Below, one piece after another: positions 45,522-58,449 of a stretch of 64,000 nucleotides of DNA. Below the pieces are notes generated by a model. The model was not told the origin of the DNA and did not search any database. It worked only from the letters and a program-made list of their open reading frames with translations. The stretch comes from Karalla daura (lineage: Eukaryota > Chordata > Actinopteri > Chaetodontiformes > Leiognathidae), in contig CM055188.1 in the NCBI GenBank assembly GCA_029224185.1, positions 9,984,497 to 10,048,496 of the forward strand, given 5' to 3'. How positions within the stretch are numbered: position 1 is the stretch's first letter; each line of letters opens with the position of its first letter. The position numbers were made by a program, and so were the translations under genes.

Positions 45522-48500
45522 CACTGTCATCTTTGCTGCTACAACTGCTGCAAGTGTCTCATTTGTGCGACTATCAAAGTTTTATTGTATCATATCATAC
45601 TGTATTGAATCATGTTGTACTTGCACCATCTGCAGTTTGGCACACTGCAGTTTCTACAATCTGCTCTCACGACTGTTAATTCCTCTTCCACTGACTGGAA
45701 CCTTATTGCACCACCAGACATAGACCCTGTTCACTATGTTTTGTGCCCTCCTAAAATGCTGACTCAATATCCTGCATGGACATTTAGCCAAGAACATGTG
45801 CTCCAACTAGTAGAAGCTGGTAGCTCTGAGCCTTTATTCAGCATTTGCTGTACTTTTGTTGTGTTTTTGTTGTATTTTGTGAACTACTGATGGATACTTT
45901 GATAGGAAAGGAGTTTGTTCGGGAAAGTATCTTCTTTCACTGAAAATGGCACAAATTTGGAGGATGTTTCCACCCTGTTTGAGCTCAGATAAATGTCCTC
46001 TGTCGGCCCAACATTAGTTATGAGCTGGAGATACTGGTGAAGACTCGGAAAGTAACGTTTTACTTTTCACATCCTAACAATACTTCTGAACATCCACCTA
46101 AGACAGCTTCCATGTGAAGGTCACCATGTAGTTACAGCTAGGATACAGACTGAACATCCTGAGACTCTGTCTGACCAACCTGGATCATCCACACCTTGAT
46201 GGACCAAATAATGTTCCAAAGACACTCCTTTCAACTTGATGCAGGATGGAGAGGAGAGCAGTATAATGTTTGGTGCATCACCCTGATTGCAGCCTTCAGA
46301 TGCCACTGTCTGGTCCCATCTAGTAAATAGTATGAATGAATGAATGAATGAATCAAACAATCCAAAGTGCATTACACAATAAAACAAATGAGTAATGCCC
46401 TCTCATTCTACACATTCACAAAGGTAAATGTGGAAACATACATACATATAAACACTGAGGAAGCAGTCAAGGAGGAGATTGAGGAGTATGTATTACTGAT
46501 CAATGCATCAGGTTGTATTTCAGTAAAGTTACAGATCAGTGCCCTGGTTCTAATGGTGTTCTTACTTTAGGCATTCCTCCATAACTTCACGTGCCACTCG
46601 AGGGTCACTGAGGCACAGTTTTCCTCAGAGGGAGTAGATACAGATGTTTACGTCTTTGAGGGAAAACACAAGGTATTCTGATAGTACTGTTATGGCTTCA
46701 TGGCTCAATGACACGTCTGCATCAACACAACTGAGCTGCATGGACGTGTCATAAAACCTCTCTATCCCTCCCTTACGTCCCTTTTCCACCACCACTCTGT
46801 CACTCCATTAGCTCCAATGGTCCAGAACCCACAGAATAGATAAGACCCCCTCCAAGTTGAAATTCACCTGTTTATACATACTTGCAATTCATTACCTCTG
46901 TCTAAATACATATTTATTTTTCTTTCTTTACCTTATCTTTCTTTCTTTTTAAAAACTTTTTATACTTTTTCCCCCCACAATTTTAACGCTCATTGTGCAG
47001 TGTCTTTGAGTAACATGAAAGGCGCTTTACAAATAAATGTATAATTATTATTGTTATTGTTCTTGTTCTTATTATCAATATCATAAGAGAAATTGCTTGT
47101 ATTGATGAACTGAGGGAAGCGTTTATACAGAGATTATTCATTCAGTCCTCCTTGGCCAAACTCTAATATGTTTTTTCAAAGACGCCATTGTTCATGAAAA
47201 TTAGTTTTCTGAATAAGTTGTGTTATGGGTTTATATCTGGTATTTATTTGGTTGTTTAACACTGGATCATAATGCAGCAGAATACTTCTCTATGTCTCTA
47301 TGTACGATCATTACACTTAATATAGAGATGAAATCTGTTTTTCGTGATACTGATTTAGTCAAAGATGCTTCATATTACTGTACATCATGAAACTGTCAAA
47401 GTGCTGAAAGCAACCTGTGAGTTTTTCTTTCTGAGTAGCAGAAGAATATGGATTATCACACCTTTATTTGAGTGTAGTAAACAAAGTGCAACTCCTTGGG
47501 GGACCAGAACACTAGGATTCGCTCACTGTGGCAATGATTGATGCTGACAAAGGCAAATCCATGAGCTATCTCCTAAAAGTGAAGAAAGTAAAGTAAAATA
47601 AGGCCTTGAGTTATCTTCCCTTTCGCAAAATCAGCAATGCCCTCATCAAGCACCATGACCACGTGCACATCCAAGGACTCACAGCATCCATCGGGCTCGA
47701 GGAAGCTGTGGGTGGAGGCTGATAGGAGGTTAAAAACACTGAGGCAGCTCACACTCCCTGTGAGCTTTACGTACACACTGGACCGACTTTAATGCAAAAC
47801 ACCGGTGGGTGAAATATGATACATTAGAAAGGCAATAATGATTGATCTTGTGTCAGTGATGCAGGTGTTCATGCATAATACCTTCTTCCTGTAAAGGCAA
47901 ACACAAATAAAACAAATACAGCAGTGCTGCCAAATGGCTTTGTGCAGTTGATGTGAAATACGATTGAGACATTTCTGAAAGCCTCACTTTTATAAGATCT
48001 TCTCACCCTGAAACAATCACACTGCACCCCAGCATGTGCAGCTTGGATTTTACTTGGGGCAAGGATGTAAATGTTTCCAGTAAAAATGTGCAGACATTTA
48101 TAGCTCGATGTCCAGAGAAACTAAACAGCTGGAAGTAGTGTGTTCAGAGTGCTGGGGCCTGAGAACTTCAGCAAAGATGTTCAGAGACTCGATCATACAG
48201 TTATCTTAGCAGGAAAAAAAAGACGAAGAAGCAGGTGTAAGTAGAACTCATTAATTTTTGAGGAAGCATCTATAGTTTTGAGCATCTGGCCTGGATGGTG
48301 AAAAAATTTAACATTTTTTGGCCGTTGTTAAAAGATTTTCTCATAAGAGTTACATACTGTTCTCTAACTTGTGCATCATGCTTGTCCATGGGAGACATTT
48401 CTCACCTCTGTTGGGCAGTTAAAAACCTGTCTGATCCTATGACCGGAGACAAATTAAATTATCAATGACAGCTCTAGTGTCACACTGTAATTAGCATCCA

Positions 48501-49302
48501 CGAGGAGTGACACCCCTACTAGACAGGAAGTGGGCTAGATGATGGATAGACAGAGTGACGCTTTGCACTGCAGGACTGATATTTACACATGTGCTTTGAA
48601 AATTTCTTGGTCCATTTTCAGGGATTCTGTGGGAACATCTGAACTATGGAGTGACTATAAAACATATATTACCTTCAGTCGTGGTTATTGTGTCATTTAA
48701 TAATAATAAACTGAATAAAAGTGACTCGTTTTGTCTTTCTTTAGGTCCTTCCTGCTGGCATCCACAAAACACTACCACCCAACAAAACAATAGTCTTTTA
48801 GCTCTTGTACTGTTTTGCTTCCTGATTATTAAACATATTAAACATATAAATAAATTTACGAGGTACTAAGGCAGGTACTTCATTTATTTTTTATATGTGT
48901 CATTCAAAATCATCTAGGACAGACACAAACCACGGCTGCAACTCACCACAGTTATCTGGCAGGCTGGCAGGCTTGTTACTGCTAACCTGGTTAATACCAC
49001 ATCCACTGAGGAGGTTGTACATGGAGGACATAACACACTATACAACATACACATACTGTATGTGTAGCATATCCCATGTTGCACTGATATCAGAGCTGAA
49101 TTCTTTTAATGTGGTCCTCACAAAGTCAGTTGTACAGCACAAGAGCACAGACAGACATGCTCACACACACACACGCACGCATGCACGCACGCATGCACGC
49201 ACGCACTCAGGCACGCATGCACACATATAAATCAGAAAATCAACCAGTCTAGACTGCAGTGAGCAAAACTAATGAATGTACTTAATATTGTCAAGCGTCA
49301 GT

Positions 49303-49306
<4 letters not shown>

Positions 49307-49344
<38 letters not shown>
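49307..49344. repeat. (CT)n microsatellite
   Basis: Perfect CT run of about 38 bases that opens a pyrimidine-rich stretch reaching about 49600. Confidence 0.95.
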
Positions 49345-49350
<6 letters not shown>

Positions 49351-49619
49351 GTGTGACAGACTTTTTAGTCTTTCTTACTGTGCCTTTCTTTCCTCCCTCC
49401 CTCTCTCTTTCCCTCCCTCCCTCAATCAGTGTGTTTAATGTCTGAGGCAGCTTTTCCTCAGCAACATTTGGAGGATTTAAATGGAGGGAAAAAAATCATT
49501 TTATCACCTAATTTCTTCCTTTCCTCTGTCTGATTTCCCCCTTTGTCTCATTTCTTCTGTGCTCCCTCCATCACCCTCTTTCTCTCTCTCAGGTGTGATC
49601 TGTGTGGGGAGTTTCTGTC

Positions 49620-50090
49620 TAGACAACCGATTATAGCGAATAATGAGCGGGATAGGGAGGGGGATAGACGGAGCGTGAAGAAGGAGAGAGAGGGAGGAGG
49701 ATGTGATGGGAAGGAAAAGGGGAGTAGTGCCAGACAGGGAGCGAGAAGGAGAAAGTGAGAGAGGTGTAAAGTGGATGAAGACACGAGAGGAAGATGAAAG
49801 AAAAAATAGGATTAGAGAAAGAAAGACAAGAAATGCACGGGAGAAACTACTGCCAGATATGAAAAGGAGTAAAAGGAAGACAAGGATGGATGGAAAGAAA
49901 AAATGTGTTGGAGAGAGAGAGAAGAATGCAGAAAAAGTGAGCAAACAGGAGATTAGAGGGAGTGGGAAACCTGTAAAGACTGAATGAGAGAGAGAACGGA
50001 AAGGAGAAATGAAGTGGGAGAGGAAAAATCAAAGGAATGAAAGAGCAGAGAGGGCGAAAGAGAACCAGCTTGTTAGACACAGACACACAA
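49620..50090. repeat. Purine-rich (GA-type) low-complexity tract
   Basis: About 470 bases of predominantly A and G on the plus strand directly follow a pyrimidine-rich stretch. The composition explains the open frames on both strands. Confidence 0.85.
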
Positions 50091-50102
50091 CTCTCTTTCT
50101 CT

Positions 50103-50103
<1 letters not shown>

Positions 50104-50179
<76 letters not shown>
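50104..50179. repeat. (CA)n microsatellite
   Basis: Perfect CA run of about 75 bases, first of three alternating tracts. Confidence 0.95.
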
Positions 50180-50181
<2 letters not shown>

Positions 50182-50254
50182 TAAACAGTGAGCCAGAACT
50201 GAGACACAGTCTGATCTGCTGTGTTAGGAAACCCTATCAGTCACACAGGCTTTA

Positions 50255-50260
<6 letters not shown>

Positions 50261-50306
<46 letters not shown>
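50261..50306. repeat. (GT)n microsatellite
   Basis: GT run of about 46 bases, inverted relative to the flanking CA runs. Confidence 0.95.
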
Positions 50307-50307
<1 letters not shown>

Positions 50308-50387
50308 TTTGTGTGGGTGTCTGTGTGTGTGCGCGCATGTGTGTGTGTGATCAGTGATGAGTGATCAACAGATCCAAAAACCTCCTA

Positions 50388-50388
<1 letters not shown>

Positions 50389-50456
<68 letters not shown>
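50389..50456. repeat. (CA)n microsatellite
   Basis: CA run of about 68 bases, third of the alternating set. Confidence 0.95.
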
Positions 50457-50458
<2 letters not shown>

Positions 50459-51627
50459 AATAGGCTTATCCAGTGCTGCAGTTTCAGCTTTTAAATTAGG
50501 ACTTTTTTCTTTGCTGTTTAGGATGAAAGAAAATTCTCTATCTGCTAAAACAATATTGACTTCTAAAACCTTCCCACGCATGCACATGTGTGTGTGTGTC
50601 TGCCTGTGTGTGTCTGTGAACACATTCCCATTTTATCTTTAGTCATAACCAGGAAAAGTGAGATTTGAGAAGGACAGACAGTCCTGTAGTCAGCAAGAAG
50701 GAACAGGTAAATAGACAGATGGAAGTTAGTAAAACATAACGTTGATTGTGCCAGGGAAACAAGTGACCAGCGAAACACTGAAGGCCGGAGGGACAACAAC
50801 ATCCGTCAGACAGGACTCATTCTTGAGGTGGTTGTAAATCTACAGTCAAAAGAAAACAAAAAAAACAGGTTCTCTCATTGATTTAATTGAGATTTCTACT
50901 AAAAGTACAAAGCAGCATCACTGCAGAGGCAAACAGGACAGGCAGGCACTGGCAACTGCTGTTTGTCACCGTGTGTTTTGAAATGATCACACATTAAAAA
51001 CATTCTGGCAAAAAGTAGTTCAAAGGCCAATATCACACAGTGATTTGCCACCATTATGTGACTGCAGCTGTCAGCAGTGACACAAAATGATATTAGTAGT
51101 AACTAAAGAGTTTCTGCTGATGGTGGTGAGTCATTTACTGGTGCATGGTGTCTTTGACATTAGGAATTCTTTACTGCTTTTTCTCTCTTTACTGCTTTTT
51201 CTCTGAAATATTAAATGCAACCAAGCAAGCATTGCAGTTCTTCACATTAGGAAAACAAACATAAAACTACCATTGAGAGATACCAGCAAAGTGCCTGCCA
51301 TCAGAGGATTACTTATAGTGCTTGTTGGATGAACTTCTTCAAACAGTTCATCGATTTCTTAATCCACAGCATCCAGAAACTTGGTAAAACCCATAATTGA
51401 ACACTCCATGGCCATGAGCCATGTTTACCTGCTATTGGAAGGGAGTGTAAAGGTGATAAAGGGGGTGGGGCTTTAACATCTCGAAAATGGTTTCATCCTT
51501 TGTGAACTATTTCTGTGCATTGCATTCAACACTATGAATATCTTCCACAAAGAAAGACTGTCTGTGAATGTGCATCTTTATCCCCATATTTAAACAATTA
51601 TGACGTCTCTCCCCTCTGGATGATAAC

Positions 51628-51653
51628 AGGCTTTTCACTCAAGTGAAAAGCCT
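51628..51653. repeat. Perfect 12-bp inverted repeat, 2-base loop
   Basis: AGGCTTTTCACT (51628-51639) is followed after CA by its exact complement AGTGAAAAGCCT (51642-51653). Confidence 0.9.
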
Positions 51654-51930
51654 CTCAAGTGCGGCTGTCTGGAAACAGCAATAAACATCTCTGCCTTCCG
51701 ATGTGGTCGCGCAGAGCGTCACATGACCTAGTTCTTCTCGAGCATAAACTGGGCAGACAGACAGACAGACAGGCAGACAGGCAGAGGGATGTCTTTCAGA
51801 CATGCCAGACAAGCAAGCTGTCTGTTTGCAAGACAGGCAGACACGCAGACAGATAAGAGGCATCAAACCTGTTACACTGTAATCAGATTAGTGTGATCAT
51901 ACAATGACATCATTAAATCCATTACACCCC

Positions 51931-51956
51931 AAACACACACACACACACATACACAT

Positions 51957-51995
<39 letters not shown>

Positions 51996-52061
51996 CACAC
52001 ACGCACACACACACACGCACACACACACACACACACATACACACACACAAATACACACACA
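51931..52061. repeat. Interrupted (CA)n microsatellite
   Basis: About 130 bases of CA with periodic CG and AT variants. Confidence 0.95.
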
Positions 52062-52291
52062 CAGTGAAGTCAAAGTACACACTCCCTGATGCATACTGTC
52101 TCTCCGGAGAAGTGTGTGTGTGTGTCTGTATGTGTGTGTGTGTACACATGCATGAGTGTATGTGCTTGTGTTTGTGTGTGTCTTAAATACTGTGTCCGTG
52201 AATCTGACTGTGAGTGTGCACTTTACCAGCGTGCCTGCTGTTTTTAATTTTCTGGATTGAAAGAGAGCATACATAATGTGCGTAGGTGAGC

Positions 52292-52293
<2 letters not shown>

Positions 52294-52332
<39 letters not shown>
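52294..52332. repeat. (TG)n microsatellite
   Basis: TG run of about 39 bases. Confidence 0.95.
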
Positions 52333-52335
<3 letters not shown>

Positions 52336-55256
52336 GTGCGTGGGCTGCCCGACTCCCTCTTTTCATCATTTTAATTTGTCTCGCCTGCTTTCTCTCGGCT
52401 TACTCTGTTTTTCTGCAGTTAAAGGGAAATTCCACCACAAAATGCCATCTTTGCAGACAACAATATTTTCATGACCCTCCAACATACACCCCCACAAAAA
52501 GACACACACACACAAGTTGCAAAGAGGTCTGGAAGACTGATTGCTACATGAAAGCTGCTGTTGAACAGACACTCTGAACTTTAAAAACAGAAGTAAATAT
52601 GATGAGGTTGACAATGTTGGAGGAAGGTGAAGTTCATCTGGTCTTTACCACACTAAGCATATGGCAAGTCTGAGCTCTTCTGACTGTGATTGCCTCCTCA
52701 ACATGCACATCTACACAAGGTAGAGATGTTACATGAGAAAAAGATTGTGTTGTGATGTTACACACACTGCAAATGTACAGCGGCAGCCATTACAGCGCTG
52801 TTTTTTTTTTATACATGTGCCCAATGGTGCCCATGGAGAGCTTGAAGGGGTAAATATAAAACTGTCAAGTTTTTCCTGGGTTTTGCTTTTACTCTATACT
52901 TTTGTATTTTTCTTCAGCCATTCTTCCTCTCAATGTGACTCCTCTCCAGTCTTGCCGCCTCGCTGTTTCCCTCATCCTCTCTTTCTCTCTTTGTTTACAA
53001 CGCAATCTCTTCTCAACAGAGGACATTTTTAATAGTCTACTGCGTCTAGCCTCAAACAGAAGCAGGGGAGCTGGGGGGGTGGGGGGGTGGGTGAGCCTGA
53101 AAAAAATGAGTACAGACAGAGGAGAAAGAGAGAGGGAGGTAAAGGTGGGGGGCAGACAGAAAGACGGGCTGAGGGTGAGATAATGAGATAGAAAAAGGAT
53201 GAGAGAGAGAGGTGGATTTGTTATTCTTGCAGGGTGTTGCACAGACACAGACACAGACAGACATTACCTCACACAGCTGCTGCAGTGAGAGGAGAGGGTG
53301 ACAGCGTGTGTCTGTGTGTCTGCTGTGTGTGTGTGTGTATTTGTGTGTGTGTGTGTGTATGTGTGTGTGTGCATGCAGCCAGGCGTGAACCTGTTTATAA
53401 TATCCTGAAGCGCAGGTTTTAGTCAAATGTCAAGCTTTCATCATAAAGTGTTTTCTCAGAGAGCAGAAACACTACTCATATCAACTGTTTTATTTTTGTC
53501 CATCTCACCTCTTTGTTATCAATAAAAGTTGCTAGAACAAAGTCTGCAAGACTGGACAAAGGTGTGCGCTTTGAGCCAGATCACCTATAACATTTACTCT
53601 GTGTTAAGACTGACATGCACTGCTCTGCATGCAGCACATGAATCTGAGCGTGCACAGTGAGCACAGGAGGTAAAAGCTGCAGCAGGGATGGATGTTTAAA
53701 CCAGCTTGGGTAAAAATGTTATCATTCACCTCTGTGCTGTCTTGCAAAAAGGTTTAGCCAAACCGGGGCTTTGTTTAAAACCTGTTTGCTTGCTTGACCA
53801 CTTGCTGACATTACTCAGCCTGGTGGATAAACAGTGGCCAGCAGCAGTTTGGAAGGACAGCTCATCCTGAGGGGAGCAGCCACAGAGCGGATGGTGCTGT
53901 CACTCCAGCTTGTGCGCCTCTGATGTTTAACGTCTGGTGCGGATTTGGGATAGGCTAGTCAAGCATCGTCTAATTTTTTTGTCTGAAGCGTTTTTGTCAT
54001 GGCTCAGTTCCACTGTCTCAACAGAGATGAATCTAAATCTAAACTGCAATATTGCTTCTGTCACATGTTTTAACATTTTTGTCAACGATCTAACGTTTCT
54101 GACCAGCTTTCCCAAATTGGATCGAGACTTCCTTCTCTCTGTTGGTCTATGTTCAACAGTTCAAAATAGCATATGATGTGAATGTTCAAAAAAGACAATA
54201 AAAAAAACTTAATTTTAATTCCTGCCAGTGTGTCCAACTCCATTGTTCTCCAAATGGATGCTCTGACTGACTGCACATCTCTGATGCCTGGGACAGGATT
54301 GGTCAATGGAAGCCAGAGTCGATTCATAAATCTTGTCCTTCTACTACAAGACGCTGCATTCATATGCAGATGTGTTTGCAGAGATTACCTGCGGTTTTGC
54401 GCCATTGTTCTCACGGCGGCTGGAGGACCTTGTCCTGCAGTCATAATCAAAGGGCGTGATAGATCAACCAGGGCTGCTGTTCTGGCTTCTTAATATCTAA
54501 CACAAGTGGAGGTGCAGCAGACTGAAAATGCCACGACTGGGTCACTGCAGAACACAGCTTTATAATGGCTTTCTGCATCGGACCAGAGCATCCAGATGAG
54601 ATACTATGTATAAGCTCAGCCGTCTCACTCCAGCGCACTGTGAAGGGATCCTGATGGCAACGGGAATTTAATCAGCAGCATTTCTTCTTGCCAAGTGATG
54701 TCTAATTTTGACATTGTAGTTTTCCACAGGGAACATGTTGAAAACTCTCCTTTGATGAGAGACAGCTGGAGATGAAAACTATTGTAACTGTAAACCCTTA
54801 CCTGAACCCTAATCCGCAACGCGGTCTTAACCCTAAACCCCGGGCCTAAACTAAGCCTCTGTAGACGTCAAGACCCACTGTATGTAACAGTTGTGTTTGC
54901 TTTTCTTCTCTCACCTTTTTGGTACTTCAAAGGACATTTGGTTCCCATAACGGCAGAAGCACAAGAGTACAGACTAGCAGACACCCGCAAACACACAGAG
55001 ACTGTACACAAAATGCAGCCGCGGAAGAGCGGGATTGCTCAAGCCTGCCGTTTTTCAGTACGGGGCTAAAGTCAGATTAGTGCTAGTCTGTCTGTCTGCT
55101 TTCACGGAGAAACATGCTTAATCCCTGTTTAATCCCACCTGCAACGGGATTGGCCACTGCCTAAGACTCTGACGGCTATTACCACAACTACGGGCATTAG
55201 GCTCAGACTACCACACACCTGGGCTGAGAGACATGGACACACACAAGGGGAGAGAT

Positions 55257-55313
55257 GGAGAGAGGGAGAAAGAGAGAGAGAGAGAGAGGGAGAGAGAGAG
55301 GGAGAGAAAGAGA
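55257..55313. repeat. Imperfect (GA)n microsatellite
   Basis: GA run with single-base interruptions (GGG and AAA). Confidence 0.9.
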
Positions 55314-57770
55314 GATTGAATTGAATTGAAAATGAAGGTATCAGAATGAAGATAGAGGGAAAGAATGATAGTTCAAAAAATATATGAAAGTTTGTAAATA
55401 AAATGAAAAATATGCAGGCATGCACCATGTTTACATGACACCTGAACAAAATAATTATATTCTGTCTGTAAATGGACAACTAAACAGATTAGTCCGACAA
55501 ATACTGTACATCTCTGATCTGACTAGAATGCTCAGATAATTGCAGTGGGAACAGTGGGAGTTTTTCTGCATATATATGCATAAACGTGAGTGTGCTCCAT
55601 CACCCCTGCCCCGATGTTTGACCCCAGACCAAAAACCACCAAGACAGTCGATTGTAGATGAAGCATTACAGGAAAACAACTAGAATAGCAACATGGGAGA
55701 AGCTCAAAATAATGTTAATTTTCATAGTTGAACATATCGAAATACATGGACAGGAAGAACCTGAATAGAGGTCCATATGAACCTACTAAAACGATGGATG
55801 ACATGGATGTCAAAATTACCTTTTTCCCAGGTTCGTTTAAACTAGGTAAAGGAGTGTGAATTACATGTTGCACTGGAAGAGAAACTCTGAGACAGACTTG
55901 AAATGTGTGTGTGTCTACAACCAAATGACAAAAATAATGAAGAATATGATGATGATGATGAAGATGAAGATGAAGCTGTAAATAGAAGAGTTCAGTCATG
56001 AAACTGTCATGAAACTGTGATCAAACTGGCACCATTTCTTGTCTCCTGAATAAATCAGACATACACTGACATCACATGCTTCATCTACAATAAGTATTTA
56101 ACCTTACCTTTTCCATCATTTTGACACCAGTTTAATGTCATGGTTGACTGGAAACCTTGACAAAAAAACAAAAACTACAAAAGCAAAACAAAAATGTGAC
56201 ATTGTTGATGTTATCAGAAACACAGCAAGGACTGTTCCCTTTTCTCTGCTGCCTGGAGGGAAAAGGTTATTCTAACCCTAAACCTAACCATAATAAATTC
56301 AAGGTGGTTGGGTGACATTATTCCAACAACAACCCAAAATTTGATAATTTATTTCCTCAAGGTTGCTTTATGTTAACAACCATTTTCATTTGCTGCACAT
56401 GTGTCACTCCCTCTGCCTCTGCTCATGATGTTGTTATGACCATATATTAATTGTCTTGATAAACTCCCAAAGTTCATTATAAAGTTTGATTTGCAGAGAG
56501 TGTAAATTGGGTAGTGTTTACTTTTACCACTTTTGAACCAAAAACTTAATCTTCCCCTGGCCTAACATTCAACATTGTGGTTGCACCATCACTCTTAACT
56601 CCTGTAGGGGTAGAGGTAAAACCACCCACCATGACTAATCTTATGAGGTCCTTACATTTTCCAGGACTATCGTCTTATGTGTAGACAAATTACTCAATGT
56701 AGACAAATTACCCAATTTATGAATGTAACTACAATCGAAAATTCAAGTGTGTGTCCTGGTAAATATTGTGCTTCTTCTTCTGAAATGATTGTCATCTTGT
56801 TACATTTCCATACATAAGGAATCAGAGATACAGCCACACATTGTTTTAGTGTCGCCTTAGACTCCACAATCAGTGATCTATTACTCAAACTGCCATTCCT
56901 GGACTGCTTTTTTATCTTTACCAGAATCTGAGACAGCATTGACACCCACCCCACACCCACCCACCCCCACCCAACCTCTGGCGCAGTCTCTTTTCTTTAA
57001 TACAGCACCTAAACAATGATAAATAGGCACACTCATTCCTTTAAAAAGAGTCAGAATGAGAGCAAGTCCTCAACCTATGATTCACCCAATTCAGTCTTCA
57101 AAGACGGGGCACGATAAAGAGTGAAGCTCAGAGACAGAGATTGACCACACCTGGGTGTCCGTGTTGGTGACTCAGTCCCCTCTAGACGGTAAACTGACTC
57201 ACTGCCAGCTCCACCATCATTGTCTCAGCTGTCAGCCTGTGCCAAGGACCTCTGCAGATAACGCAGAGGAACAGAGGGTCTCTGTCTGTTTTTGTTTTTT
57301 TTTTTTACTTCAGCACAAATTGTGCATGGGGAGATTTTCAGTAAACAAAAGAGACATGATGAACCCCCAGAGTCACATAGAGCCACTACTTCAGAGTCAA
57401 GGCATCAGAGTTTGATTGAATATAACAAAGAAAAAGGAATGGAAGGAAAAACAGGATTGTGAGTGTCCTGCTTCTGAACTATATAATCAGCAGAATCTTG
57501 TTACCTTAAGTTATTTCATACAACATATAATCTTTTAGAAAACTCTCTAAACATAGGGAGACAGTAGAATAAGTTCTGTTATTACATTGGCACAGAGGAA
57601 CAAAGAAGAATCTTCTCAATCCCCTTTTTGCTATGTGCTTAAGCCTACTAAAACATTTTTTTCTTAACAAACGAAATATTAACGTGGCACTGCATGGTAC
57701 TGCTCGCAAGCATTTTCTTCAAATTACTTCTTAATATGCTTCCCATTCATGTCATCTTCACCGGGGCAGC

Positions 57771-57804
57771 ATAGAGGATCAAGTGGTCCCACTTGATCCT
57801 CTAT
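57771..57804. repeat. Perfect 16-bp inverted repeat, 2-base loop
   Basis: ATAGAGGATCAAGTGG (57771-57786) and its exact complement CCACTTGATCCTCTAT (57789-57804) flank TC, making a 34-base near-palindrome. Confidence 0.9.
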
Positions 57805-58043
57805 TGTGCGAAAATGGCCTTGAGTCCATCCTCTGGGCAGTGCACCATCTAGATCACTGCGAACCATTATGTGAATCATATGCCACAGATGATAGGATGG
57901 TCTAACTACTTAATTGTGTCCTACATAACTACCATGACGTTCGCATTTTTCCGTTAATTGACTTTAACGATAGTCTTACAAATAGTTTTTTTTGCAGTCT
58001 GCAGCTGTGCCGAGTGCTCCGCTGCTGTCAGCCCTGCCACTGT

Positions 58044-58060
58044 CCAGCAGGGGGCGGCAG
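58044..58060 (+). promoter_or_regulatory. CTCF-like binding motif
   Basis: CCAGCAGGGGGCGGCAG fits the vertebrate CTCF core (CCASYAGRKGGC) at every core position. It lies in AT-rich desert between the ccdc51 side and the gene starting near 62.5 kb. Confidence 0.6.
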
Positions 58061-58449
58061 ATGCGCTGCACACCAGGTCATCCCTACTGTTTTATTTCAC
58101 ATTATGCAACTGAAAGGAATAGAAAGTAATTGCATATGAATTTTCAGCTCACACGTTTTCTATCCATATATTCGGTGTTTGTCTGGATAGAAATTAGTTG
58201 CTGATAGTCTAAGTCTCTTGGATAATTTGATTCTATTAACACGCAATTAAAATACTCTAAAATGTCTTGTTTGCATCTGGATGTCTAGACTCCTTCCTCT
58301 CAATTTGTCCTGTTTGTTTTTTAATTATGAATCAAAAATTGAACATAATTTGCTTCTTTAAGTCTTTTCTTTCTATAAGATCGTTTTTCTATAATTTTGT
58401 CAAAACACATATTCACACACCCGTCGCTGCTGAAGGGGAGGGTGGGACA

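Larger units (their letters stand above)
41948..49300. other. Gene desert, left part
   Basis: After ccdc51 no coding gene is supported. Contents recognised are a LINE remnant (42775-43480), a family B copy (44990-45340), a (TATG)n array (45438) and otherwise anonymous AT-rich sequence with short chance ORFs. Confidence 0.6.
49301..54400. other. Gene desert, simple-repeat-rich centre
   Basis: This is dominated by CT, GA, CA and TG repeats and their degenerate surroundings. All long open frames here run through simple repeats, and no gene is supported. Confidence 0.6.
54401..58040. other. Gene desert, right-centre part
   Basis: No gene is seen. It contains degenerate telomere-like units near 54791-54850, a (GA)n tract at 55257 and a perfect hairpin at 57771-57804. 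Confidence 0.55.

Noticed and set aside
47573..47776. Minus-strand 67-codon frame with VMVLDEGIADF
   Set aside because: Looked protein-like at first, but it has no splice partners or recognisable family and is within chance length.
49504..49987. 146- and 94-codon frames on opposite strands
   Set aside because: Composition of the purine/pyrimidine tracts explains them; they are all S/L/F or R/K/E/G.
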